From Candidatus Uhrbacteria bacterium RIFOXYB12_FULL_58_10 (GTDB lineage Bacteria; Patescibacteriota; Patescibacteriia; UBA9934; GWF2-40-263), in the NCBI GenBank assembly GCA_943357275.1, contig CALRGL010000001.1, positions 1 through 49,835 on the forward strand: a stretch of 49,835 nucleotides of DNA. Reading direction: 5' to 3'. Position 1 is the stretch's first letter. Every line of letters starts with the position of its first letter. A model generated the notes under the pieces. It ran no database searches, was not told the DNA's origin, and worked only from the letters and a program-made list of their open reading frames with translations. The position numbers and the translations under genes are program-made. Positions 42,726 through 49,835 of the stretch are shown here, one piece after another.

Positions 42726-43703
42726 GTGAGAATCATTCGTTATGCACTCATTGGTTGTGGCGAACATGCACTTCAGTCGCATGTGCTTCCTGGACAACAT
42801 GTCGAAGGTTTGAAGTTGGTTGCTGTGTGCGACCCAAATGCACAAGCACGATATCTGATTCAGCACGCATTGAAAGAAGGAGTTCCGGAACTCACTGAAC
42901 AGGAAGTGATGAAGAATGCCGAAATTGACGCAGTCGTCATTGCTAGTCCTGACCGATTTCATTTTGAAACACTGGAACATGCGATCCGATCAGGAAAACA
43001 TGTCTTGTGTGAAAAACCGATCGTGACAACAATCGACGACGTAACACATCTTCGTGTTGCACTGGATGTTGCGCGATCAAACAATCTCGTTGTAACCAGC
43101 TGTCATCCGCGTCGATTCGATCCGCCCTACGTACTACTGAAAATGGCCCTTCCTGACTTGATCGAAAATCTCGGCTCAATCATCGCGATTGGACTCGACT
43201 TCTCGTATCATCGGCCAAGCGAACGTAAGACCAATCTTCATCATGGACTCCTGATCGATCACGTGAACCATGAACTTGATCTCACGAGCTTTCTCTTGGG
43301 TCGATCAAACACGTGGATGCGACGACTCTCGGATTCACTCACGGACTACGAAGCCTTTGGCATGCGTCGTGATGGAGTAAGTCTGCACTTCATGGGTACA
43401 CGAAAACTCGAGGAACGGATCTACCCCGAGTATGTAACCATTCGTTTTGAACGTGGCCATGCCTTGTTTGAAACCAAATCCGGTGTCGTGACGATTCACA
43501 ATCACGAATCACAGACAAGCATAAACTCGATGCTTGCCCCAACGGATTATCCGGCTCGCTTCCTCGGAATCATGGAGAACTTCGCAGATACCATCTGTGG
43601 CTCAGCGGAAAACTACCTGACCCACGAGGATCTGATCGACAATTCTGAAGTCGGCGTCGCTCTCACTGAAACCGGTGTGTGGGCACCAGACCTTCTCCCC
43701 TAA
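42726..43703 (+). CDS. Gfo/Idh/MocA-family oxidoreductase
   Basis: 325 residues from GTG at 42726, set by AAGGAGGT 4 nt upstream. The N-terminal Rossmann fold has ALIGCGEHA and VCDPNAQA; CEKPIV (~96) holds the family lysine; the C-terminal half has the expected beta sheet with HGLLIDHVNHELDL. It oxidises or reduces a sugar or related alcohol with NAD(P). Substrate unknown. SD-type expression groups it with the accessory genes. Confidence 0.88.
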   Translation: MRIIRYALIGCGEHALQSHVLPGQHVEGLKLVAVCDPNAQARYLIQHALKEGVPELTEQEVMKNAEIDAVVIASPDRFHFETLEHAIRSGKHVLCEKPIVTTIDDVTHLRVALDVARSNNLVVTSCHPRRFDPPYVLLKMALPDLIENLGSIIAIGLDFSYHRPSERKTNLHHGLLIDHVNHELDLTSFLLGRSNTWMRRLSDSLTDYEAFGMRRDGVSLHFMGTRKLEERIYPEYVTIRFERGHALFETKSGVVTIHNHESQTSINSMLAPTDYPARFLGIMENFADTICGSAENYLTHEDLIDNSEVGVALTETGVWAPDLLP

Positions 43704-43728
43704 GCTCCCAAATGGGTGCTTTTTTCTT
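43701..43728 (+). terminator. Rho-independent terminator
   Basis: AAGC-CCC/GGG-GCTT stem followed by six T. Confidence 0.75.
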
Positions 43729-43793
43729 TCCTTATCCCCATGAGTCATCTTGACATCATCTCTTTTCCATGGTTCCATACAAGTACACGAGAA

Positions 43794-43838
43794 AAGAAAT
43801 CCCACACGTTACTGACGTGCGGGATTTCTTTTTTTCTT
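43794..43838 (+). terminator. strong terminator
   Basis: AAGAAATCCC-CACGT/ACGTG-GGGATTTCTT, a 15-bp stem with 5-nt loop followed by T-run. No gene lies between it and the terminator before it. Confidence 0.85.
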
Positions 43839-43904
43839 TGTTCGCGACTTTGAAAAACAAAACCCGCATGAGCGCAACTTTAGTCACCCTAATGTTTGCA
43901 CCCT

Positions 43905-46151
43905 ATGTCTTACATGCCTCGCTTTGCAGGAATGCTTGTGACTGGTCTCTTACTTACTTCTGGACTCACTGCCCACGCCGCAGACCCATCGACCTTACAA
44001 CCATTCAAATATATTCACACAAAGATAACAGAGACAACAGAACTTGTCGGACTCTCTGATCAATCGTTTACTGATCTTCTTACTCAACTCAATCAAACGT
44101 ATGGAACCAGCAATGCCTCTTTCACAACTTGGATCACTGAGCCATCAAATTCCGCAGACTCAGGACTCAGTAGTCTTCTCCTCTCTCATGATGATTCCCA
44201 ATCGAATCCTCCAACAGATGAACCGCAACCAGCAGACGTTGTCCCTGCAGGAACTGATCGAGCTGGAGAACTTTCTGGAGGAGTCGTCGATGTCGGAACT
44301 GGAGGAGGAGATGTATTAAGCGAACCTGAACCAGCTGTCGAACCACCGACTGTTTCGTCAGCAACGACACTTCGTCTTTCTGAACTTTATCCAAACACAA
44401 ACAACGATCTCACAGATGAATTTATCGAAGTGCAAAACATTGGAGACGAACCTGTCTCACTCAAAGGATGGACGTTTCAAGACGCATCAGGAAAACAATT
44501 TATTGTAAGTGAAGATGTGATTATAGAACCTGGTGCGTATTCGGTCGTTGATCGTGCACAAAGCAAAATCGCCCTCAACAACGACACAGAAACCGTTCGT
44601 CTTTCAAGCCCTAATGGATCTGTGATTGATGAAGTTGCTTATGACGCGTCTACAAAAGGATCGACACTTTCAAGAATCAATAGCGAGTGGATTTGGACGG
44701 TTAATCAAACACCAAGCGCAGTAAACACAAAACCTGTTGAAGTAGCACCGATCGTGGAAGTTGTTCCTGTTACACCAACTGTTACTCCTGTCTCAGCTGT
44801 CACCCCTGTTGTTACACCCGTGATTTCTCAACCCGTTATTCCATCTGTACCAACACTAGAACCAGTGAATCCAATTGTTGTTCAACCGATTGAACCTGAA
44901 CTAGCACTACCACTTATAAAGACACTTCGTATTTCAGAAATCTTTCCAAACACGCTTGGCGACGATCTCACGGATGAATTTATTGAAATCGAAAATACAG
45001 GAACAGAATCAGCTTCACTTCAAGGCTGGACACTCGCTGACGCCTCTGGAAAAAAATTTACATTTGTTGATTCAGTTGTGATCGAACCTTCTCATTTTTT
45101 TACCGCGTATCATCCACTGACAAAACTCTCACTCAATAACGATGTTGATTCTGTTGTTCTCTCAACTCCGGGCGGTGAAGTGATTGATCAAGTCTCGTAT
45201 TCAAAAACAATCGATGGATCTTCTCTCTCGTTTGTAAACGGAACAAGTGTTTGGACAAATCCGACTCCTGGAACAGGAAGTGTACTCGTCGAACCTGTTA
45301 TCGAACCACCCATTCTTCTTGTATCGAATCCGGTTGTCGTAGCCGAATCTCCACAAAGTATTTCTGATCCAGTTATTACAGAGACAAATTCTTCTTCTCA
45401 GTCAACAAACAATGTTTCGATCAACAACGCACCTGACGGAGCCCTTGTAAACATTGAAGGACAAGTTCTCGTTGCACCAGGCATCCTTGGCAAACAAATT
45501 TTTTATGTGAACACAAACGGACAAGGCGTTCAGATTTATAAAAACGATGCTGTGTTCCCTCTTTTGCAAGAAGGACAATCTGTTCGTGTGAACGGTGAGA
45601 TGAGTACGTCACGTGACGAACGTCGAATCAAAATTACGGCCACAGGAAGTTTGGAACCACTTGAAACTGTTACACCACTTCAAGCAACAACTGTTTCACT
45701 TCCAACGATCAGTGCAACACTCCACGGACAATTTATTTCAACACAAGGAATGATCGTAAGTCGATCTGCAACAGAGATTCTTCTTGAAGATCAAGGGACA
45801 CAACTCATTGTTGGAATCAGTGATTACGCAAACATCGACACAACGATTTTTAACAAAGGCGATCTTCTTTCTGTGCAAGGAATTATTGTAAACCAAACAG
45901 GATCACTCAAACTTAAACCTCGATCTCAAAGCGACCTTGAAGTGATCATGCTTGAGTCGCCCGTTGTAACAGCAACAACCATTTCAGGAAAAGACCAGGC
46001 AAAAGCTGACCAACAAACACAGGCTCTTGCGATTGGCCTTGGAACAGGTGTTGTCTTACTTGCCTTTGCATTGCGTAAATACCATCCAAAATTCAACACG
46101 TCGTATGTCGCAAAACACACTCTCCCTATCTCAGCTCAAACTGTTCGTTGA
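43905..46151 (+). CDS. secreted lamin-tail-domain protein with C-terminal membrane span
   Basis: 748 residues from ATG at 43905 (a TAATGT box lies 9 nt upstream; ATG at 43914 is also possible). A signal peptide ends THAA-like near 30. Two lamin-tail domains are visible, each with LTDEFIE, LKGWT/LQGWT and IDEV/IDQV, separated by a Pro/Val/Thr-rich linker. An OB-like region with GQVLVAPG follows and the end has a membrane helix (AIGLGTGVVLLAFAL) and a short basic tail. Such proteins are typical of CPR cell surfaces, perhaps with nuclease or adhesion roles. Confidence 0.85.
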   Translation: MSYMPRFAGMLVTGLLLTSGLTAHAADPSTLQPFKYIHTKITETTELVGLSDQSFTDLLTQLNQTYGTSNASFTTWITEPSNSADSGLSSLLLSHDDSQSNPPTDEPQPADVVPAGTDRAGELSGGVVDVGTGGGDVLSEPEPAVEPPTVSSATTLRLSELYPNTNNDLTDEFIEVQNIGDEPVSLKGWTFQDASGKQFIVSEDVIIEPGAYSVVDRAQSKIALNNDTETVRLSSPNGSVIDEVAYDASTKGSTLSRINSEWIWTVNQTPSAVNTKPVEVAPIVEVVPVTPTVTPVSAVTPVVTPVISQPVIPSVPTLEPVNPIVVQPIEPELALPLIKTLRISEIFPNTLGDDLTDEFIEIENTGTESASLQGWTLADASGKKFTFVDSVVIEPSHFFTAYHPLTKLSLNNDVDSVVLSTPGGEVIDQVSYSKTIDGSSLSFVNGTSVWTNPTPGTGSVLVEPVIEPPILLVSNPVVVAESPQSISDPVITETNSSSQSTNNVSINNAPDGALVNIEGQVLVAPGILGKQIFYVNTNGQGVQIYKNDAVFPLLQEGQSVRVNGEMSTSRDERRIKITATGSLEPLETVTPLQATTVSLPTISATLHGQFISTQGMIVSRSATEILLEDQGTQLIVGISDYANIDTTIFNKGDLLSVQGIIVNQTGSLKLKPRSQSDLEVIMLESPVVTATTISGKDQAKADQQTQALAIGLGTGVVLLAFALRKYHPKFNTSYVAKHTLPISAQTVR

Positions 46152-46272
46152 ACGCAAAGCGTTCGCCCACGGAGTCTCGCCTGTGGTGAGTACGATCCTT
46201 GGCGAATACGTTGTCGATATTCTTAAAACACAACCCTATGTCCACTCAACCAAAAGTAAACAACTGGTATAG
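46105..46272 (+). CDS. possible 55-residue protein
   Basis: Frame overlapping the end of the lamin-tail gene by 47 nt and the next gene by 35 nt. The product (LSLSQLKLFVERKAFAHGVS) is hydrophobic-helical and basic. Not recognised. The overlaps fit a compact genome, but no SD or promoter was seen. Confidence 0.42.
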   Translation: MSQNTLSLSQLKLFVERKAFAHGVSPVVSTILGEYVVDILKTQPYVHSTKSKQLV

Positions 46273-46468
46273 AGAACTTGTTAGTCGCGTAAATACCCTT
46301 TCTGAAACGTTCGGGCTCGACGACTTACAAACCTCAGATCTTAGAAATTTCGTTATGACCATTGCTCAAAGTCAATTCAAAGTAGGAAGTAAATCAGGCG
46401 CCGCATGGGCGTTTAAACAGAAAAAAGAAGGTTCTTCCAACAGTCCACAAGCTGGAGCAACGGCGTGA
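46238..46468 (+). CDS. small unknown protein
   Basis: 76 residues from ATG at 46238. A central stretch NWYRELVSRVNTLSETFGLDD and the Ala/Gly-rich AAWAFKQKKEG look like a conserved CPR small protein, but I cannot name a family. Overlaps the frame before it. Confidence 0.6.
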   Translation: MSTQPKVNNWYRELVSRVNTLSETFGLDDLQTSDLRNFVMTIAQSQFKVGSKSGAAWAFKQKKEGSSNSPQAGATA

Positions 46469-46474
46469 TATAAT
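46469..46474 (+). promoter_or_regulatory. leaderless -10 box TATAAT
   Basis: Perfect TATAAT ending 8 nt before the ATG at 46483. Confidence 0.7.
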
Positions 46475-46482
46475 CAAATTGT

Positions 46483-46887
46483 ATGCCAAACGAAAAAGAA
46501 CAATTTAATCTTCGATTGGACAATTTCGAGGAGTCGATACAGTTACTTGATGGAAAAATTGAGAAGCTGAACGAAAAAACCAACAAAATGGATAAAAAAA
46601 TCGAAGAACAAAGTCTTTGGCTTGATGAATTTGCTCTTGCAACAAAACAAACATTTGATTGTATTGATGAACGTTTCAATAAAATTGATGAACGTTTCAA
46701 TAAAATTGACGAAAAATTCCTAGAACATGACAAACGTTTCGATCAATTAACCCATCTCATCTACGGAGTTGCCGATACGATGGCCCAAATGATGCAAAAA
46801 ATGGATGCTGAATTTGCTGCTTCAAGAATCCAAATAAGTCGACTCACAGATCGAATGGATCGTTACGAACACGTTCACGGAATCTGA
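46483..46887 (+). CDS. coiled-coil protein
   Basis: 134 residues, almost entirely heptad coiled coil (LDGKIEKLNEKTNKMDKKI). A 21-nt unit encoding DERFNKI is duplicated exactly in tandem (about 46666-46707), with a third diverged copy (DEKFLEH). Resembles short coiled-coil proteins with a C-terminal amphipathic helix (YGVADTMAQMMQKM). Function unknown. Confidence 0.78.
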   Translation: MPNEKEQFNLRLDNFEESIQLLDGKIEKLNEKTNKMDKKIEEQSLWLDEFALATKQTFDCIDERFNKIDERFNKIDEKFLEHDKRFDQLTHLIYGVADTMAQMMQKMDAEFAASRIQISRLTDRMDRYEHVHGI

Positions 46888-46893
46888 GAACAA

Positions 46894-46925
46894 GAGAGAC
46901 CCCAGAAAATCTGGGGTCTTTTTAT
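46894..46925 (+). terminator. Rho-independent terminator
   Basis: AGACCCCAG/CTGGGGTCT stem followed by TTTTTATT. Confidence 0.92.
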
Positions 46926-46968
46926 TGCTAAAATAAGCGAAATAATTTTTGATCGTCACCCTCGACTC

Positions 46969-46997
46969 TTGACAAAATCGCTAAAATCAGCTATTCA
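46969..46997 (+). promoter_or_regulatory. promoter TTGACA-17-TATTCA
   Basis: TTGACAAAAT-type promoter with 17-nt spacing; predicted start near 47004. Confidence 0.75.
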
Positions 46998-47003
46998 GGT
47001 TCT

Positions 47004-47660
47004 CGCAACCTGAAACCCACCGAGGAGAAAGGACCGGAAGATGATGAGGAAGTTCCTCAGTCACCTCACCGGGGCGTTCTCGGTGATGGTAACAGGATGG
47101 GCCTGTGCGCTTACGACCGGGGCCGGTCGCAGCGTAACGGGCAGTCAGAGAAATCCGGCGGGTGGCAGAGGCGGCTTCGAGCGCGCCAAGCCCCACCGTC
47201 GGATGTCGGCGAAAGCGAGCGGCGAATACCCCTGTGGGTATGCCTAGTGCCTTCTAAAAAGAAGCGGAACCTTGCAAACGCAGCGCCACGAGTTGGCCAT
47301 TGCGAGGTTCCAAACCAACAACTGGCTTTCCCAGAAAGGAACGGCCAAATGCGCGACGAGACTGACGAGTTCACCGAACCGATTCGGTGAACTCAACGTT
47401 TGCACCCGATTGCGTTCAGATTAAGCCGGAGTCAAATCAGCCGGAAAATCTGATCGCGTTGATCGGGAACCACCTCAGAACGGACGGAGGATGCAACTTG
47501 GTAGGATAAAGTGTCCTACTGACTTGTACGAATCTTGACGGCAGACCAATAGGTTTGCCGGGTCCCCAAAGTCGTCCAACGGGGAGTTTGTTCGGCCTGC
47601 CAAGGGCCACCCGCGGTTTGTGAGCGAGAATTCGCCACGCCGCCTTCCAACAAATTCGCG
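47004..47660 (+). ncRNA. structured transcript A, coding status unclear
   Basis: No convincing long gene. The RNA would hold strong stems: GAGTTCACCGAA/TTCGGTGAACTC (47368-47395), GGAACCT-GCAA/TTGC-AGGTTCC (47268-47318), GTAGGA/TCCTAC, GGCAGACC/GGTTTGCC and TCCCC/GGGGA. GC-rich compared with neighbours. A short frame at 47041 starts behind a purine-rich stretch. It could be an RNA or an mRNA with a structured tail. No terminator was found before the extended -10 at 47667. Confidence 0.45.
47041..47247 (+). CDS. possible 68-residue peptide
   Basis: ATGATG behind AAAGGA (7 nt spacing), close to the predicted transcript start. The N-terminus (MMRKFLSHLTGAFSVMVTGW) looks like a weak membrane or signal segment; the rest is Gly/Arg-rich. 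Not recognised. Confidence 0.3.
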   Translation: MMRKFLSHLTGAFSVMVTGWACALTTGAGRSVTGSQRNPAGGRGGFERAKPHRRMSAKASGEYPCGYA

Positions 47661-47666
47661 ATTTTC

Positions 47667-47675
47667 TGGTATATT
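47667..47675 (+). promoter_or_regulatory. extended -10 TGGTATATT
   Basis: Good extended -10 with only a weak -35; would start transcript B near 47682. Confidence 0.5.
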
Positions 47676-47681
47676 ATCGAC

Positions 47682-48086
47682 CTTTCGCCGGAAGCGGGGA
47701 TCCCTGCTTACTGGCGGCACAGGTCGTTTGTCACGGCCAAGAATGCAAGGCTCAGCGTACCGCTGACCTCCAACCAATGTTGCATGGCCGTAGCGGTGCG
47801 TGCGCGGTATCTGACTCCGCCACGCCCGCAGTCCTGCGCGTCTGCCCATGACGCGAAACAACGGCTGCTGGTTTTTGCCGCAGCCCGATCCAGAGCTTCT
47901 TCCGCGATTACCGTGGAGTGCGCCCTATCTTCGTTCGCACCCGGAAGCCAGCTCTCTCCGAGCCCCGTCCTCCCGCGACCCCCCACTTCTGGCGTCCCCT
48001 GTGACGCATCGCGAGAGCAAACCTGGCTCACACGTGCCGCCCAGCAGATCTTCCACCTTGGAACTCTGACTGGGCGTTTTTATTTT
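47682..48086 (+). ncRNA. structured RNA candidate B
   Basis: ~400 nt, GC-rich, ending in a terminator. It opens with a long stem CGACCT...AGGTCG enclosing GCCGG-AAGC-GGG/CCC-GCTT-CTGGC. Then CACGGCC-ATGCAA/TTGCAT-GGCCGT with an inner TCAGCG/CGCTGA, then CGCGTC/GACGCG and GGCTGC/GCAGCC. No frame is convincing. It lacks the RNase P, tmRNA and SRP RNA signatures I know. Its GCCG...GGGGATCC piece resembles the repeat in the 12-kb RNA. Confidence 0.5.
48036..48086 (+). terminator. Rho-independent terminator
   Basis: GCCCAG/CTGGGC stem with a long loop followed by TTTTTATTTT. Confidence 0.78.
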
Positions 48087-48230
48087 CACCCAAGACCGTT
48101 GCAAAACTCGCCATCTTAGCTCGAACAGGCGCCCACCAACCCAACTCAACGTACCTTTTGGTACGTTTCGCAGGGCTCGGAGCCCGTTCGAACTAATCTG
48201 ACAAGTTTTTCAACAGTCTCCATCCTTATA

Positions 48231-48259
48231 TTGACAAAACTGGTGCTTTCCCATACGCT
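48231..48259 (+). promoter_or_regulatory. promoter TTGACA-17-TACGCT
   Basis: Consensus -35, 17-nt spacing; predicted start near 48266. Confidence 0.7.
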
Positions 48260-48290
48260 CAACTCACTCGGACCTTGTCGAGGGAGAACG

Positions 48291-48536
48291 ATGATGCTGG
48301 ATCGCCTTACCGCGAGCCTAAAATGCGTCATTGGGAAACTCCTGATGACGCTTGGTCTGAACGATTTCAGGCCTCTGTCTTTTCCTGCTATTGGAAAGAC
48401 ACGACGTTCTGAAGTCTTGATTTGTACGGCTTGCTTTGAACGGCCTCTGTTGTCTGAACGATTGTGGGAATCTACCAAATTCAGTCTCGGTGGACTCCTC
48501 AGAAAGAACGCCGCGTTTCCAAGCGGCTTTGCCTAG
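48291..48536 (+). CDS. possible 81-residue protein
   Basis: ATGATG behind GAGGGAG (AGGGAG 4 nt upstream), 25 nt from the predicted transcript start. The product is moderately basic, with an amphipathic start (LDRLTASLKCVIGKLLMTLG) and two cysteines (CTAC). Not recognised. The architecture is like that of the proven SD-type genes, but the composition does not prove coding. Confidence 0.38.
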   Translation: MMLDRLTASLKCVIGKLLMTLGLNDFRPLSFPAIGKTRRSEVLICTACFERPLLSERLWESTKFSLGGLLRKNAAFPSGFA

Positions 48537-48708
48537 CTACCTTCGTCAGGGTCACGGCCCGTGTACTGGTACCTACCAAACAAGACCGGTGGGATAGTGC
48601 AGGGTCGAGCCGATGTTCTCAATTCGGTTAGAACGATGCTTCTTGCTCGCCACAACGGCGAAACGGTCAACGCAACTAAGCGCGTTCTGACCACTGACCG
48701 CCCGAAGG

Positions 48709-48767
48709 ACTCTTTTCGCGCTCACCACTGCTGAGCCAAGGATGTCCATCGGGCGTTCTTTTTTTTA
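48709..48767 (+). terminator. Rho-independent terminator
   Basis: GCCCG-GGAC/GTCC-CGGGC stem followed by TTCTTTTTTTT. Confidence 0.85.
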
Positions 48768-48777
48768 TTAAGAAGAC

Positions 48778-48806
48778 TTGACATAAAGCTCAATTTTAGC
48801 TAATTT
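48778..48806 (+). promoter_or_regulatory. promoter TTGACA-17-TAATTT
   Basis: Followed by a ~95-nt leader with a CGTGC/GCACG hairpin before the NTP pyrophosphatase gene. Confidence 0.65.
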
Positions 48807-48909
48807 TTGCACTCGTGCTTTAGGCACGATGGATCTTTCACACAGCTACCATTCACAGTTCGTGAACGTGAAGCTGTCCATCATTCGGCAAAACGCTGGA
48901 GTTATAATC

Positions 48910-49563
48910 ATGAGCCAACCATCATTGTTTATCGGCATGGGAAATGAGGGAAAGATTCGAGAATACGAATCCATGCTCTCATCGTCCAGGTGTGCTCTCA
49001 AACGCATGGACGCGCTCGACCCCGAAGAAACTGAACCAGACCTGGTGGGCAATGCGATTCTCAAGGCTCGCGCCTATGCCAAGCATTCTGGTGGACCCAC
49101 TGTTTCCGAAGACTCCGGACTCATCATCCCCTGTTTGGGCGGACTCCCTGGAGTCTACTCAGCCAGATTTGCCGATTGTCTCTTGGACAACCTTGCTGTG
49201 GCTGAATACCGACCCAGCGGACGATCGCGAAAAGAGATGGATGAAGCAAACAACGAACGCATCTTGAGTCTCCTACGAGACGTTCGTGGGTCAAAACACA
49301 AAGCCATGTTCCGAGTCGTCCTGGTTGTTGCAAGTCCAAACGGAACGATTCTGTTCCAAGACAGTGCCACCTCCCACGGATGGATCGTGGAAAATGCGCG
49401 AGGCACAAATGGGTTTGGCTACGACCCGATTTTCGTCGGTGAAGACACGGGTGGTCTCACCTATGCAGAGATCGATCCAGAAAAGAAAAACACCCACAGT
49501 CATCGTCATCGAGTGTTGATACAATTCAAACGTTGGATCGATCAAACATTCGCTCCCACGTAA
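48910..49563 (+). CDS. HAM1/RdgB-like non-canonical purine NTP pyrophosphatase
   Basis: 217 residues from ATG at 48910, chosen for GGAG 8 nt upstream and because the conserved core starts at once (LFIGMGNEGKIREYESML). VSEDSGLIIPCLGGLPGVYSARFA (~64-87) and GTNGFGYDPIFV (~172) are the family motifs. It hydrolyses ITP, XTP and dITP to monophosphates, cleaning nucleotide pools. Here the first motif is GMGNEGK instead of the usual (S/T)xNxxK, a modest change. SD-type expression with promoter and leader. Confidence 0.88.
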   Translation: MSQPSLFIGMGNEGKIREYESMLSSSRCALKRMDALDPEETEPDLVGNAILKARAYAKHSGGPTVSEDSGLIIPCLGGLPGVYSARFADCLLDNLAVAEYRPSGRSRKEMDEANNERILSLLRDVRGSKHKAMFRVVLVVASPNGTILFQDSATSHGWIVENARGTNGFGYDPIFVGEDTGGLTYAEIDPEKKNTHSHRHRVLIQFKRWIDQTFAPT

Positions 49564-49566
49564 TCT

Positions 49567-49598
49567 CAAGCAGACTCCCCCGCGAGCTGCTTTTTTGT
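49567..49598 (+). terminator. Rho-independent terminator
   Basis: AAGCAG-CTC/GAG-CTGCTT stem followed by T-run. Confidence 0.85.
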
Positions 49599-49620
49599 TT
49601 TTAGTTAAAATTCCACGATC

Positions 49621-49649
49621 TTGTCAAAGAATCCAATCAATGTTATTCT
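49621..49649 (+). promoter_or_regulatory. tRNA-Gly promoter TTGTCA-17-TATTCT
   Basis: Predicted start near 49656, 44 nt before the tRNA. Confidence 0.7.
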
Positions 49650-49699
49650 TTTCTGGCTTTTAGTGAATGCAAAACTTTACCAGTTCCCCACCTCTTTTT

Positions 49700-49774
49700 G
49701 CGGTAATAGCTCAGTGGTAGAGCGTCTCCTTGCCAAGGAGAAGGTCGCGAGTTCGACCCTCGTTTACCGCTCCA
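49700..49774 (+). tRNA. tRNA-Gly (GCC)
   Basis: 75 nt with CCA encoded. Acceptor GCGGTAA/TTACCGC, anticodon arm TCTCC-TTGCCAA-GGAGA with GCC, T-arm GCGAG-TTCGACC-CTCGT. Confidence 0.97.
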
Positions 49775-49783
49775 ACAAAAAAT

Positions 49784-49808
49784 CATCGGTTGTTACCGGT
49801 GTTTTTTT
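49784..49808 (+). terminator. Rho-independent terminator
   Basis: ATCGGT/ACCGGT short stem followed by seven T. Confidence 0.65.
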
Positions 49809-49815
49809 GTATCAA

Positions 49816-49835
49816 AAGGTCGAACTCGCGACCTT
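49816..49835 (-). repeat. inverted copy of the tRNA-Gly T-arm region
   Basis: The reverse complement matches 18 nt of tRNA-Gly at 49741-49758 (AAGGTCGCGAGTTCGACC). It also folds on itself (AAGGTCG/CGACCTT). It could be an attachment-site remnant or the start of something beyond the window. Confidence 0.5.

Larger units (their letters stand above)
48266..48767 (+). ncRNA. structured transcript C, coding status unclear
   Basis: ~500 nt between a promoter and a terminator. An 81-codon frame with an SD-like GAGGGAG occupies its first half; the second half has hairpins (GTTCT/AGAAC near 48620-48640) and no gene. Either an mRNA with a structured 3' part or an RNA. Confidence 0.45.

Noticed and set aside
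47475..48031. Minus-strand frames of 107-128 codons opposite transcripts A and B
   Set aside because: No promoter or SD on that strand; Arg-rich composition typical of GC-rich non-coding sequence.
47004..48086. RNase P RNA, tmRNA or SRP RNA
   Set aside because: The conserved blocks I know (GAGGAAAGTCC-type, tRNA-like 3' end, GGAAGCAGCC-type) were not found in either orientation.

Overview
The window looks like chromosomal DNA of an ultrasmall bacterium of the Patescibacteria / Candidate Phyla Radiation (CPR). The guess rests on the gene set: compact leaderless genes, a transketolase split into two genes, a lamin-tail surface protein, an eukaryote-like IleRS, endonuclease Q, a short RuvA and a 23S-5S rRNA unit with no 16S beside it. 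TGA is used as a stop throughout, so the recoded Gracilibacteria/Absconditabacteria lineages are unlikely. Family assignments come from reading the proteins by eye; no database search was possible.

Layout. 1-2.9 kb: minus-strand housekeeping block (FemAB-like transferase, ruvA, HD protein, Smr protein). 3-13.4 kb: an accessory island on the minus strand, richer in GC, whose genes nearly all have strong Shine-Dalgarno (SD) sites. Its core is an operon led by a Ro60-like TROVE/vWA protein and containing a DUF1874-like (AcrIII-1 ring-nuclease family) protein and a DUF7448-like protein. Upstream of the TROVE gene is a 1.3-kb stretch without a convincing gene, packed with hairpins, with its own promoter and terminator: a candidate large non-coding RNA. 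Four copies of a two-hairpin RNA element sit in the operon's gene junctions. 13.4-17.9 kb: TrmB-type regulator, ileS, an unknown SD gene. 18-30 kb: carbon metabolism (rpiB, rpe, split transketolase, class II aldolase, two PfkB kinases, a D-2-hydroxyacid dehydrogenase) mixed with two paralogous secreted proteins and SD-type accessory genes. 30-35.5 kb: tRNA-Ala, an L,D-transpeptidase, an H1-like basic peptide, endonuclease Q, a lipoprotein, a P-loop kinase, a nucleotidyltransferase, a 37-residue membrane peptide. 35.5-39.3 kb: 5S and 23S rRNA (minus) with a promoter and an attenuator-like leader. 39.3-46.9 kb: hydrolase, LAGLIDADG endonuclease fused into tRNA-Leu, MBL-fold protein, oxidoreductase, lamin-tail protein, small proteins. 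46.97-48.77 kb: two or three structured transcription units without a convincing long gene. 48.8-49.8 kb: HAM1/RdgB-type NTP pyrophosphatase and tRNA-Gly.

Two expression styles coexist. Core genes have a -10 box about 8 nt before the ATG and no SD, as expected for leaderless mRNAs. Accessory genes have -35/-10 promoters (often TTGACA with 16-17 nt spacing), real 5' leaders and strong SD sites. The best candidate for an undescribed system is the TROVE operon with its adjacent large structured RNA, its repeated junction elements and its ring-nuclease-like member.
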